A stretch of DNA of 64,000 nucleotides from SpSt-398 sp041752235 (lineage in GTDB: Bacteria; Bacteroidota; Bacteroidia; Chitinophagales; Chitinophagaceae), in NCBI GenBank assembly GCA_041752235.1, contig JBGSHM010000015.1, forward strand, positions 62,001 through 126,000, written 5' to 3'. Both the position numbers and the translations under genes were made by a program. Positions 26,381 to 34,405 of the stretch are shown here, one piece after another. The notes beneath the pieces were generated by a model that was given only the letters and a program-made list of their open reading frames with translations, had not been told where the DNA came from and did no database searches. How positions within the stretch are numbered: position 1 is the stretch's first letter; each line of letters starts with the position of its first letter.

Positions 26381-27372
26381 CAGTTCTTTTCTATGATAAC
26401 AGAGTCTTTGGGAGTAGGCGAAGATAGGGGGCCGCTTTTATCCTTTTTACCAAAGACGGAAACATTAACGTACCGTTTAGGATGAGTACGTACATCATCA
26501 AGTAAGGTTTCCAGACTTACTAAGGTATTATTCAGGTTCACATAAAGCTGCTTGTCATTAAGCAGCAGCCCCAGCGATCCCTCTTTGCTATCCAGTTTGG
26601 CCATGGACCCTTTTAATTGATCCAGGGTGGATTGAAGGGAAGAAAGCGTTCCTTCCAGGTCCAGCTCTGCAAATTTGCGGGTGGCATTGGCCGTATTGAT
26701 CATGATGGAATCAATCTGCTGATTGTTCTTCTTCATGTTTCCGGTAAAAGAATTCAGGTTATTCAGCGATTGGGCCAGTGCACCGGTTTGGGTATTCAGC
26801 AGATCCTGGAGATAAGCGGTAGTGACCATCAGGTTAGCGATGATGGCTTGAATATTCCCTTTTGTATTGGGGTCAAATATTTTGTTAACCGAACTCATGA
26901 CCATTTTAACCGAGTCGAGGGACTCGCGAACTTTGGTCAGGGTGGGAGTTACCTGGGCCGTAACGCTCGAAAGCAGACTGGCCTGTTTGTCGGTATGCAG
27001 GGTATCCCCTGATTTTAAATAGGTGGTCGCATCTCCTTTGGTAATGGAAATCAGCCCCGTTCCGAGTAATTCTGATTCAATTGTGGCAACGGAATTGGTT
27101 GGGATATTCACATCCCGGTTCATGTTGATCGTTATGATGATACCGCTGAGATTCTTGTCCATTTCCTTAAAATCATACACCGTACCTACTTCAAGGCCAT
27201 TGATCTTTACGGGGTTTGATTTTTGAAGGCTGCCCAGGTCAGAGAAAACGGCGTAGAGCTTGGTTTGCCGGTTAAAAACATCCTTCCCTTTCAGAAAATT
27301 AAATCCAATGATAAGAAGGGTAAGGCCGACTATGACGAGAATTCCAACTTTAAATTCGTTACTTATTTTCAT
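26380..27372 (-). CDS. MlaD/MCE family lipid-transport substrate-binding protein
   Basis: This 330-residue protein has one N-terminal anchor (KVGILVIVGLTLLIIGFNFL, residues 8-27). The MCE domain follows (residues about 38-115) with VKINGLEVGTVYDFKEM and ESELLGTGLISITKG. The rest is a long helical region full of coiled-coil-like Leu/Asn repeats. MCE proteins ferry phospholipids between membranes. No MlaE permease or MlaF ATPase is adjacent, so partners must be elsewhere. It shares one base with the OstA-like gene's start and follows the amidase gene. Confidence 0.92.
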   Translation of the reverse strand: MKISNEFKVGILVIVGLTLLIIGFNFLKGKDVFNRQTKLYAVFSDLGSLQKSNPVKINGLEVGTVYDFKEMDKNLSGIIITINMNRDVNIPTNSVATIESELLGTGLISITKGDATTYLKSGDTLHTDKQASLLSSVTAQVTPTLTKVRESLDSVKMVMSSVNKIFDPNTKGNIQAIIANLMVTTAYLQDLLNTQTGALAQSLNNLNSFTGNMKKNNQQIDSIMINTANATRKFAELDLEGTLSSLQSTLDQLKGSMAKLDSKEGSLGLLLNDKQLYVNLNNTLVSLETLLDDVRTHPKRYVNVSVFGKKDKSGPLSSPTPKDSVIIEKN

Positions 27373-27442
27373 TTGCCTGATTTAAAAGGGCTTGAACCCT
27401 TAATCAAGGGGCAAATTAGTAAAAACTCAGCCATTTCAGGTG

Positions 27443-28429
27443 TCAACTTGCTTTTTTTACCGTATTCCGAGGCATTACGGCGGCGGGTTTGGTCTTACTG
27501 GAAGGGGTGCCACCATCTCCATTATTGCCGTTTTGCCGGTGGTTCTCCAGCCAGGTGATATAATTTTTCACCGCATTGGTGATGCTGGCGCAAATTTCTT
27601 CCTGGCCCTTATCGCTGTTGAGATAGTCTTCTTCCTCTTTATGGCTCATAAAACCACATTCCACCAGAATACTTGGCATACCTGTCGCCTGAAGCACCCA
27701 GATACCGGCTTCATTTCTTTGTTTTACACCCCGGCTAAATCGTCCGGAGGCCACAAATTCCTTTTCCACCATATCGGCTAGTGTAACGCTGTTTTTGAAG
27801 AATTTCTTGGCATACAATAAACGCAGCGCCCGGATCACCGGGTCATTTTCATCGGGGGCTACAATGGTAGAGTCGTCTTCACCATACATATCCTCCGCCT
27901 TCAGCGCATCTTGCTTCGCCTCATTTTTATCTACCGCCCAAACAAAGGTCTCGGTGCCATGCGCCGGATTGGGGGTATAGCTCGTTCGATAGGTACGCAC
28001 TTTCCTTCTCTTCTTACCCTTACCCACATATTTGTATCCGATCGGGGTGCTGTGTTTGATCTTGGGTGCCGAATTACAGTGAATGGAGATAAAAAGGTCG
28101 GCTCCTGATTGGTTGGCAAAATCGGCCCGGTACCGAAGTCCTTCGTTTTTGGTAGGCTTGTTCCCCGCCATAATATTCGTGGTGCGGGTGAATAACACCT
28201 TTAGGTCAGGAATCTCCTTTTCGAGCATTTTCCCCAATTTCAAACTCACCTCCAGGCATATCTGGGCTTCGGTGGAGTATATGCCTTTCGCGCCCCCATC
28301 AAAGCCACCGTGACCAGGGTCAACGATAATGGTATTGACACTCTTTTGGTAGGGGGGCTCTACAAAGGAATAAAGGGCTGCGGAACTGATCAGGATCGCC
28401 AGGAAAAAAGGGACATTTCTCTTCATCAT
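27443..28429 (-). CDS. N-acetylmuramoyl-L-alanine amidase (Amidase_3)
   Basis: This 328-residue exported amidase cuts the bond between MurNAc and the first Ala of peptidoglycan. The zinc ligands are readable: His in VDPGHGGFDG, Glu in STEAQICLE, and His in SIHCNSA. The catalytic Glu is in VECGFMSHKEE near residue 275. A basic insertion (YKYVGKGKKRRKVRTYR) splits the domain, as is usual in Bacteroidota. The tail is Asn/Gly- and Lys-rich. The start could also be the second Met. It is divergent from lptD (75 bases between starts) and followed on the same strand by the MCE and OstA-like genes. Confidence 0.94.
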   Translation of the reverse strand: MMKRNVPFFLAILISSAALYSFVEPPYQKSVNTIIVDPGHGGFDGGAKGIYSTEAQICLEVSLKLGKMLEKEIPDLKVLFTRTTNIMAGNKPTKNEGLRYRADFANQSGADLFISIHCNSAPKIKHSTPIGYKYVGKGKKRRKVRTYRTSYTPNPAHGTETFVWAVDKNEAKQDALKAEDMYGEDDSTIVAPDENDPVIRALRLLYAKKFFKNSVTLADMVEKEFVASGRFSRGVKQRNEAGIWVLQATGMPSILVECGFMSHKEEEDYLNSDKGQEEICASITNAVKNYITWLENHRQNGNNGDGGTPSSKTKPAAVMPRNTVKKAS

Positions 28430-28485
28430 ACGTTTTTTAAGGAAGGGTTAGTTTAATCTTCACAATCATTTAGGTATTAAACATT

Positions 28486-28493
28486 TATTTTTG
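28486..28493 (+). promoter_or_regulatory. TAnnTTTG -7 element upstream of lptD
   Basis: TATTTTTG matches the Bacteroidota -7 consensus and sits 11 bases before the lptD ATG at 28505. That position implies a very short leader. I see no clear -33 TTTG at the usual distance. Confidence 0.5.
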
Positions 28494-28504
28494 CCAATTA
28501 CCGT

Positions 28505-31324
28505 ATGAATCGACTGCGCAAAATTAGTTCAATTTACTGCTTGACAGCCCTATTCACTGCTGTATTATTTTTTACACAGACGTGGAAAACTGCCGCTTAT
28601 TATGCAGGCCCAGGTGATTTTTACAGCACTTTAACAAAACACAGGGATACCATACCGGTAAAAGGAAACCCCAAAAGCCTGCGAAACTCGCCCAGTTTAC
28701 CTGTTTCACAAGAACCCGCAGAAGGCCGGCCGGCAGTGAACAACCCTATTTCTGCCACAGTACCGAAAGATACCATCCCTTCTGGAAAACCGGATTCTAT
28801 AACCGTTCCCACTATCGATACCTTTTCCTACAAATTATCCCGTGATTCGCTGGATGCACCGATCTATTATGAGGCAGAGGATTCGGCCGTGGTGTTAGTG
28901 GATACAGGCAAGGTATTTTTGTATGGAAAAACAAAAACGAATTTCAAGGATATCGAATTGGGAGCCCCCGTTTTGGAGCTCGATCAGGAAACACAATTGG
29001 TCACCGCTGTAGGAAGCCGGGATTCGGCAGGCAGGATATTGGAAAGGGTTCGTTTTGTACAGGGGGAACAGGATTTTCAGAGTGATCAGATCCAATTCAA
29101 TCTCAAAACCCAAAAAGGGCTGACCAAAAATACATTTACCAAGCAGGAAGAGATATTTCTTCAGGCAGCCAACTCCAAAAAGATCGGAGACACCATCTAT
29201 GCGAGCAATGGAGTATTGTCCACCTGTAATTACGACGAACCGCATTTTGGATTTCGCTATAGCAGGATCAAACTTGTTACCGGCAAAGTAGCGATCTCGG
29301 GGCCCATTCATCCGGAATTTGAACGGGTGCCCATTCCCATTTATCTGCCTTTTGGTTTCTTCCCACTCAACCGGGGGCGTCATTCAGGCTTTCTTCCGCC
29401 TCAATTTACGGTGAACGACCAGTTTGGTCTGGGTCTTGAGGGTATGGGTTACTACAAAGTGTTAAATGATTATTTTGATGTCACCCTCCGCACCAATATT
29501 TATTCCTATGGAGGATGGTCCTTTGATATACGGCCTACCTATCGAAAAAGATACCGCTACAATGGAGCCTTTAGTTTGAAATACCAGAATACGAAATTCA
29601 ACTTTAAAGGTGATCCGGATTTCAACCGGGTTAAGACCTTCTTCGTTACCTGGAACCATGCCGTGGATTCAAGGGCCCGGCCGGGTACTACCTTTTCGGG
29701 GAATGTGTCCGCCGGTTCCACCAAGTATAACCAATATGTGGCCTATAGCCCCAACCTGAACCTGCAGAATCAGTTGAGTTCGTCCATTGCCTATTCGAAA
29801 ACCTGGACGGGCAAACCCTATAACCTGACTTTGAGTGCCAACCATAACCAGAACAGCCGCACGAGGCTGGTGAACCTGAATATTCCCAACGTTGGGTTCA
29901 CAGTCAGTACGCTTTACCCTTTTCAAAAAAAGAAATTACTGGGTACCCCCAAATGGTATGAGAAATTGGGGATCGCCTATAACGGATCCTTTACCAACTC
30001 GGTCAGTTTTTATGATACCCTAACCTATGGAAAAAATGGCATCAAGCCCTTGTTAAAATATTTACTTGATACCGCCTATTACTCTGCCCGGCACAATGTG
30101 CCCATCACCCTGGCCCTTCCTCCGGTATTGAATGGCAATGTGATCATTTCTCCAGGGATTTCCTATAGTCAAAACTGGATACAACGCACAACAGATTATA
30201 CCTGGAATGATGTGACAAAAAAAGTGGACACGGCCTTTAATAAAGGATTGTTCATTGAACAGAGTACCGGTTTCTCCCTGTCCTTTAGTACCGCTGTCTT
30301 TGGTTTGTTCCGATTCAAGAATTCAAGGGTGATGGCCTTGCGACATGTAGTACGCCCTTCTCTTAGTTTTAGTTTTACCCCCGATCTGAATAAACAATAT
30401 CTCCGTAAAGTACAAGTAGATACCACCGGGCGTACCTTGAACTATAATGCCATTGGTGGTTCGGTGTACACTTACGCGGGGGGACGAAAATTTGCCGGTA
30501 TGAGCTTCTCCATTGACAATAACCTGGAGATGAAACTTCGGCCAAAGAATGACACCAGCGAAGCTGCAAAAGAAGGAAAGAAGGTGAAACTGATCGATGG
30601 ATATGGAATTACCGGAAGCTATAACCTCTTGCTTGATTCGCTCAACCTAAGTGATATCTCCTTATATGTCAGGAGTACCTTGTTTGATAAGATCAATATC
30701 ACAGCCAGTGGGGTTTTAAACCCTTATCAATTTGACAGCAGTGGTTATCGTATTGCCAAATATGCCTGGCAGGGAGGTAAATTCAAACCCGGGCGATTGA
30801 CCAGTGGTACCGTTTCCATTTCCACCAGTTTTCAGAGCAAGCCCAAGGATCCCGAAAAGGAAAAGAAAAGACAGGAAGAGATCGAGCAAACCTATGCGGA
30901 TGATCCCTTACTGGCCGCTGACCAACAAAGATTGCTGGACTATATGCAGCAAAACCCCAACGAGTTTGTGGATTTTAATGTTGACTGGAACCTTAGCCTG
31001 GGATTATCCCTCAATTTTTCAGAACGGCTGAAAGCGGATTATAGCGGGTTTCAAAAAGACATCTATTCCAGTTTGAATTTCTCCGGTGGATTTAACCTGG
31101 CCCCCAAGTGGAAACTCTCCGCCAATGGGCTTTATGACCTCAAGGATACTAAACTTCAGAGTCTTCAATTGACCATCTCGCGTGAAATGCACTGCTGGCA
31201 AATGTCAATCAACGTGACACCGGTAGGTAATTTCCGCTTCTTTAATATCAGCATCAGTCCCAAAGCATCTATTCTTCAGGATCTCAAGATCAACCGGACA
31301 AGGTCTTTCTATTCGGGAGAATAA
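28505..31324 (+). CDS. lptD: LPS-assembly outer-membrane protein LptD
   Basis: This 939-residue barrel inserts LPS into the outer leaflet. A signal peptide is followed by an OstA-like periplasmic domain (residues about 110-290). The highly conserved CNYDEPHFGFRYSRIKLVTG (Cys241 onward) and FFPLNRGRHSGFLPPQF segments follow, then the large barrel. A charged linker rich in Lys/Glu (KDPEKEKKRQEEIEQ) lies near residue 780. Apart from one Cys in the signal peptide, the mature chain has only two cysteines, Cys241 and Cys897 (REMHCWQM), so a single interdomain disulfide is possible. Its stop overlaps the convergent plsC-like stop by 16 bases. Confidence 0.94.
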   Translation: MNRLRKISSIYCLTALFTAVLFFTQTWKTAAYYAGPGDFYSTLTKHRDTIPVKGNPKSLRNSPSLPVSQEPAEGRPAVNNPISATVPKDTIPSGKPDSITVPTIDTFSYKLSRDSLDAPIYYEAEDSAVVLVDTGKVFLYGKTKTNFKDIELGAPVLELDQETQLVTAVGSRDSAGRILERVRFVQGEQDFQSDQIQFNLKTQKGLTKNTFTKQEEIFLQAANSKKIGDTIYASNGVLSTCNYDEPHFGFRYSRIKLVTGKVAISGPIHPEFERVPIPIYLPFGFFPLNRGRHSGFLPPQFTVNDQFGLGLEGMGYYKVLNDYFDVTLRTNIYSYGGWSFDIRPTYRKRYRYNGAFSLKYQNTKFNFKGDPDFNRVKTFFVTWNHAVDSRARPGTTFSGNVSAGSTKYNQYVAYSPNLNLQNQLSSSIAYSKTWTGKPYNLTLSANHNQNSRTRLVNLNIPNVGFTVSTLYPFQKKKLLGTPKWYEKLGIAYNGSFTNSVSFYDTLTYGKNGIKPLLKYLLDTAYYSARHNVPITLALPPVLNGNVIISPGISYSQNWIQRTTDYTWNDVTKKVDTAFNKGLFIEQSTGFSLSFSTAVFGLFRFKNSRVMALRHVVRPSLSFSFTPDLNKQYLRKVQVDTTGRTLNYNAIGGSVYTYAGGRKFAGMSFSIDNNLEMKLRPKNDTSEAAKEGKKVKLIDGYGITGSYNLLLDSLNLSDISLYVRSTLFDKINITASGVLNPYQFDSSGYRIAKYAWQGGKFKPGRLTSGTVSISTSFQSKPKDPEKEKKRQEEIEQTYADDPLLAADQQRLLDYMQQNPNEFVDFNVDWNLSLGLSLNFSERLKADYSGFQKDIYSSLNFSGGFNLAPKWKLSANGLYDLKDTKLQSLQLTISREMHCWQMSINVTPVGNFRFFNISISPKASILQDLKINRTRSFYSGE

Positions 31325-32040
31325 GTGGTGTAATGCGTTTTCATGATGTCAAAAACCTCAGATTTTAATTCTTCGACTGTTTTACCAGCTGGTGATACCG
31401 GAGGTAGAAAATGCATTTCTAATTTTCGAGGCCAGAAATAAAAAGCTTTGTGGGTGGGGAGCACGTTTCGCGTATGGAAGATGACACCGGGAATGATGGC
31501 ATGTCCTGTTTCACAAGCCAGTTTAAAGGCACCATCATAAAAAGTTTTAAGTGGTTGGTTGGTGCGGTTACGGGTTCCTTCGGGGTAGATGCTCATGTGC
31601 ATCCCTTTTTCCAGTACGGCTTTCATATCCTCATAACTTTTCCGTCGGCTGGCATCACTTCTCCGGTCAACTAATACAGCCCCTTTTCTGTAATACCAAC
31701 CAAAGAGGGGGATACGGGTAAATGATTTCTTCGCAATGGTTTTATTGGCCCCCGGAATAAAGGGGCAGGAAAGAGGCACATCCATAAAGGAATTATGATT
31801 GTAGGTGACGATATAGGCCACCCCTTTTTTAAATTGCTCTTTGCCTTTTACTTTCAGCGGACAGCCAACCAATCTCAACCAGATATTCATCCAAACCCTT
31901 GAGAGATCGATGAAAATTTTTTGTCCCCGAGGTTCGGGAATTAAATAGCAGGCCAGTGAAGGCCACACAAAGACCAGGAAGGTGGCAACAAAACTTAGCA
32001 GCCCCCAAAAGGCCCATATCCTGGCTAGTATATTTCGCAT
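31309..32040 (-). CDS. 1-acyl-sn-glycerol-3-phosphate acyltransferase (PlsC family)
   Basis: This 243-residue membrane-bound acyltransferase has an N-terminal hydrophobic segment (residues about 8-35). The catalytic block NHNSFMDVP is the HX4D motif in variant form: the aligned residues read YNHNSFMDV, so His and Asp are kept. Later motifs are FGWYYRKGAVLVDRRS and YPEGTRNRTNQPLKTFYDG. The family transfers a second acyl chain to lysophosphatidic acid in phospholipid synthesis. Close relatives include ornithine-lipid acyltransferases, so the exact acceptor is unproven. It is convergent with lptD. Confidence 0.92.
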   Translation of the reverse strand: MRNILARIWAFWGLLSFVATFLVFVWPSLACYLIPEPRGQKIFIDLSRVWMNIWLRLVGCPLKVKGKEQFKKGVAYIVTYNHNSFMDVPLSCPFIPGANKTIAKKSFTRIPLFGWYYRKGAVLVDRRSDASRRKSYEDMKAVLEKGMHMSIYPEGTRNRTNQPLKTFYDGAFKLACETGHAIIPGVIFHTRNVLPTHKAFYFWPRKLEMHFLPPVSPAGKTVEELKSEVFDIMKTHYTTYSPE

Positions 32041-32083
32041 TTCTCTTTATTATTTTGCCTCATTGGCAGAAATTATTGTTTAC

Positions 32084-32160
32084 TAATTATTGATTATTAA
32101 TTGTGAATTATTCTTCAAGTTGAATATTGTATTGCATAATCAATAATTAATAATTAATAA
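32084..32160. repeat. Palindromic intergenic repeat, TAATTATTGATTATT family, copy 1
   Basis: A perfect 14-base inverted repeat pairs 32084-32097 with 32136-32149. The right side adds more AATTAATAATTAATAA words. It fills the gap between the GNAT gene's end and the plsC-like start. The same 18-base right-arm segment, ATAATCAATAATTAATAA, recurs at 39303-39320. Confidence 0.75.
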
Positions 32161-32208
32161 TATCTGTAACTCCATGGTTGAAATTATTTGTACAACAAGC
32201 CAACAAAG

Positions 32209-32799
32209 CTAACCGATATTATAGTCCTGTTCCAATTTCCTTTTTACCTCAGGCCATTCATTTTTCAAAACGGAATAATATACCGAGGACCGGCGCCGGT
32301 TATTCCACATGGTCATATGGCTGCGGAGGGTGCCTTCTTCCATACCACCAACTTTTTCCAGTCCCTTTCTGGCGCGGGTATTTTGTACATCGGTTTTAAA
32401 TTCCACTCTTTCCATGTCGGCGGATTCAAAGGCGTACTTCATCATGGCATACTTCGCATGTACATTAATGCCCGTACTCCGAAATGGTTTACCGAGCCAA
32501 CTCCATCCAATTTCAACACGCTTGTCATACAGGGAAATATTGCCCAGACTGCTGGAGCCAGCGATCAGTCCTGTTTTTGTCTCGATAATGGTGAAGGGCC
32601 GACGTATGTTCGCTCGTTTGTCAGTTTCTGCCAAGTCAAACCACCGATGAAGCTGATCCGGATCGGCAAGGTTCAAGGAGAAATATTGCCACATGGAAGG
32701 ATCTTCTTTCGCCAACCGAAGAAAATCATCATAGTCGCTTCTGTCAAGAGGTCGGAGTGTAACAAGTGAGGTTTGGAGTTGAAGGTCGGTAGGGAACAT
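32209..32799 (-). CDS. GNAT family N-acetyltransferase (RimJ/RimL-like)
   Basis: This 196-residue acetyltransferase has the layout of ribosomal-protein/amino-acid N-acetyltransferases. It starts with SLVTLRPLDRSDYDDFLRLAKED. The motif-A region is the segment IEIGWSWLGKPFRSTGINVHAKYAMMKYAFE, where the acetyl-CoA-binding loop is a variant of the Q/RxxGxG/A pattern. It ends with VEFKTDVQNTRARKGLEKVGGMEEGTLR, typical of RimJ-like proteins. The substrate is unknown. It lies between two palindromic repeat regions. Confidence 0.9.
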   Translation of the reverse strand: MFPTDLQLQTSLVTLRPLDRSDYDDFLRLAKEDPSMWQYFSLNLADPDQLHRWFDLAETDKRANIRRPFTIIETKTGLIAGSSSLGNISLYDKRVEIGWSWLGKPFRSTGINVHAKYAMMKYAFESADMERVEFKTDVQNTRARKGLEKVGGMEEGTLRSHMTMWNNRRRSSVYYSVLKNEWPEVKRKLEQDYNIG

Positions 32800-32810
32800 G
32801 GGGGTATATA

Positions 32811-32957
32811 TTAGCTATTAGCTATTAGCTTTTAGTTTTTAGCTTTTGGTTACGGTTGAAAAGTAATACAATTTCGACATTATCTTATAGGTATTGACTT
32901 TAAAGATATTATTGGCTTATGGCTAATAGCTAATAGCTAACAGCTAACAGCTACCAC
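32811..32957. repeat. Palindromic intergenic repeat, TTAGC-word family, long-spacer copy
   Basis: TTAGCTATTAGCTATTAGC at 32811-32829 has a perfect 19-base complement at 32922-32940. The spacer is 92 bases. Further TTTTAGC and AACAGCTAACAGCTA words follow on both sides, up to the ung stop. It occupies almost the whole gap between ung and the GNAT gene. Confidence 0.85.
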
Positions 32958-33629
32958 CTAACAGCACCAATCAATCGGCTCGATCCGATTCTTTACCAGA
33001 TATTCATTGGCTTTGGAAAAATGCCTGCTTCCAAAAAATCCATTGTGGGCCGAGAGGGGAGAAGGGTGTGCAGATTCAAGTACCAGGTGTTTGCTGGTAT
33101 CGATCAGTATCTTTTTTTCACGGGCAAACTTTCCCCAGAGCATAAACACCACATGTTTCTTTTTCTCTGAAATAGTTTTGATGACGGTATCGGTGAAAAC
33201 GGCCCAGCCGATCTTGGAATGGCTCATGGGTTCACCGGCCCTTACAGTTAGGGAGGCATTGAGGAGCAAGACACCTTGTTTTGCCCAATGTTCGAGGTTG
33301 CCATGTCGTGGTGGATCGACCCCAATATCAGTTTGAATTTCCTTGAAGATATTGATCAACGAAGGGGGAGGGGGCACACCATTCGGGACCGAAAAACTCA
33401 GTCCATGTGCCTGACCTGCACCATGGTAAGGATCCTGGCCCAATATCACCACCTTTACCTGGTCGATCGGGGTTTGGTCAAAGGCATGAAAGATCCTTGA
33501 GCCGGGAGGGTAGATGGTCTTTCCCTGACCTTTTTCCGTTTTAATATGCAGGACGATCTGTTTGAAATAAGGTTTGTCAAACTCAGCCTTAAGTGCCTGT
33601 TTCCACGATCCCTCTATTTTTACGTCCAT
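32958..33629 (-). CDS. ung: Uracil-DNA glycosylase, family 1
   Basis: This 223-residue enzyme removes uracil from DNA to start base-excision repair. The catalytic water-activating motif GQDPYHG is at residues 64-70 (Asp66). The uracil-binding LLLNASLTVR is around residue 120. The HPSPLS loop starts at His188. The protein is about as long as E. coli Ung. It is single-copy here with no repair operon. The end of the gene runs directly into a palindromic repeat. Confidence 0.96.
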   Translation of the reverse strand: MDVKIEGSWKQALKAEFDKPYFKQIVLHIKTEKGQGKTIYPPGSRIFHAFDQTPIDQVKVVILGQDPYHGAGQAHGLSFSVPNGVPPPPSLINIFKEIQTDIGVDPPRHGNLEHWAKQGVLLLNASLTVRAGEPMSHSKIGWAVFTDTVIKTISEKKKHVVFMLWGKFAREKKILIDTSKHLVLESAHPSPLSAHNGFFGSRHFSKANEYLVKNRIEPIDWCC

Positions 33630-33638
33630 GCTATACGC

Positions 33639-33670
33639 TTTGGCTGCAAGCTAAAAAAAAATTACCTTTG
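33639..33670 (+). promoter_or_regulatory. Bacteroidota-type promoter (TTTG-20-TACCTTTG) ahead of tRNA-Arg
   Basis: TTTG at 33639-33642 and TACCTTTG at 33663-33670 are separated by 20 bases, matching the -33/-7 consensus (TTTG, TAnnTTTG) of the Bacteroidota primary sigma factor. It points to the tRNA 124 bases downstream and overlaps the divergent ung leader. Confidence 0.7.
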
Positions 33671-33700
33671 CACACTTGTGAGTTTCAAGGGTTTCTTTTG

Positions 33701-33749
33701 GGTTTCTCGCGGTGAGCGCTGAGACTAAAGGCGGACGCAGCGGTAGTCT
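33701..33749. repeat. Degenerate CTCGCAGCG-family repeat in the tRNA leader
   Basis: The stretch GGTTTCTCGCGGTGAGCG and a following GGACGCAGCGG share the family's words. AGACTA at 33722-33727 pairs with TAGTCT at 33744-33749. The match to the family is weak and it may be an eroded copy. Confidence 0.4.
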
Positions 33750-33793
33750 TTAAAAAAGAATACCTTTTCCAAACTCGTAGTTCTTTTAAATAT

Positions 33794-33867
33794 GGTCCGG
33801 TAGCTCAGCTGGATAGAGCAGCTGCCTTCTAAGCAGCAGGCCATTGGTTCGAATCCAATCCGGATCA
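33794..33867 (+). tRNA. tRNA-Arg (anticodon TCT)
   Basis: A 74-base cloverleaf can be folded. The acceptor stem is GGTCCGG with CCGGATC (one G:U). The D-arm is GCTC-loop-GAGC, the anticodon stem is GCTGC/GCAGC with loop CTTCTAA, and the T-arm is ATTGG/CCAAT with loop TTCGAAT. The loop gives anticodon TCT, reading AGA/AGG. The discriminator base is A and the CCA end is not encoded. A terminator follows directly. Confidence 0.97.
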
Positions 33868-33870
33868 CAG

Positions 33871-33896
33871 AAACCCCGCCATCGGCGGGGTTTTTT
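33871..33896 (+). terminator. Intrinsic terminator of tRNA-Arg
   Basis: AAACCCCGCC, a three-base ATC loop and GGCGGGGTTT form a perfect 10-bp stem followed by TTTATT. It starts 3 bases after the mature tRNA. Confidence 0.93.
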
Positions 33897-34002
33897 ATTG
33901 TTTGCATCTTACTTAGAATTACATGTAAATACTACGAGAAAAAATTCCCCAACCGTTTGACAATTTCAAAATTTGCAATAAGTTTGCTGCCAACCACATC
34001 TG

Positions 34003-34022
34003 CTAAACCTGATCAGGTTTAG
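34003..34022. promoter_or_regulatory. Perfect 20-bp palindrome before a small lipoprotein gene
   Basis: CTAAACCTGATCAGGTTTAG is fully self-complementary with no loop. That is more like a protein-binding operator than a hairpin, and no T-run follows. It lies 60 bases upstream of the small lipoprotein ATG and about 380 bases upstream of hutH. No trans factor is encoded next to it. Confidence 0.5.
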
Positions 34023-34082
34023 TCATCACCCCACTTATTTTTTACGAGAGCATCCGTCCCCATTCATTAAAAACCATTAAAC

Positions 34083-34307
34083 ATGAAGTGGGTACTTATT
34101 CTATTGTTATTTATTTCCTGTCGGGAGAACAGCTACACCATCATCACAAAAAGTCAGCAGGGTTATCGAATCCATGATCCCGCCTTTTCTTGTGATTCCC
34201 TTTTTAAAACATTCCGCAGTATTGAATCTTATTACCAGTCAAAAGGCTGGGAATTGGGTTATCCTATCGGCCATGACCGGTATACGATAAAAAAAATCAG
34301 GCATTAA
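34083..34307 (+). CDS. Small lipoprotein-like hypothetical protein
   Basis: This 74-residue protein starts with a short signal MKWVLILLLFISC, whose final Cys fits a lipobox. The mature part has 62 residues. The ATG is preceded by AAACC and the spacing is unremarkable. I do not recognise the family. The mature sequence is polar with many aromatic residues (HDPAFSCDSLFKTFRSIESYYQSKGWELGYP) and reads like a real protein. It stands between the palindrome at 34003-34022 and hutH. A single short ORF of this kind could still be spurious. Confidence 0.6.
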   Translation: MKWVLILLLFISCRENSYTIITKSQQGYRIHDPAFSCDSLFKTFRSIESYYQSKGWELGYPIGHDRYTIKKIRH

Positions 34308-34311
34308 TCTT

Positions 34312-34338
34312 TTCACCATTCACTATTCACCATTCACC
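34312..34338. repeat. Intergenic word repeat, CACCATTCAC family, single arm
   Basis: The words TTCACCATTCAC, TATTCACCATTCACC run in direct order with no inverted partner nearby. A 16-base segment, TCACCATTCACCTCTC, recurs in inverted orientation at 62964-62999. It lies just after the small lipoprotein gene and before the hutH promoter. Confidence 0.6.
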
Positions 34339-34381
34339 TCTCTTCTCTCAGAGCCTCCCCTTAAAAGCCAAAATAATCTCC

Positions 34382-34389
34382 TACTTTTG
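34382..34389 (+). promoter_or_regulatory. TAnnTTTG -7 element of hutH
   Basis: TACTTTTG fits the consensus and lies 16 bases before the hutH ATG, implying a leader of only about ten bases. No TTTG is found at the usual -33 distance. Confidence 0.55.
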
Positions 34390-34405
34390 ACCGAGATTGC
34401 AGCCC

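Noticed and set aside
32811..32957. CRISPR array
   Set aside because: Repeats are short words in inverted orientation without regular spacers, and there are no cas genes.
32811..32957. Insertion-sequence ends
   Set aside because: No transposase or target duplication, and the spacer is only 92 bases.
33725..33907. 60-codon open frame over tRNA-Arg on the minus strand
   Set aside because: It is the antisense translation of the tRNA and its terminator.
34003..34040. TPP riboswitch, suggested by ACCTGATCAGG
   Set aside because: Only a few bases resemble the thi box; the rest of the conserved core is missing and no thiamine gene follows.
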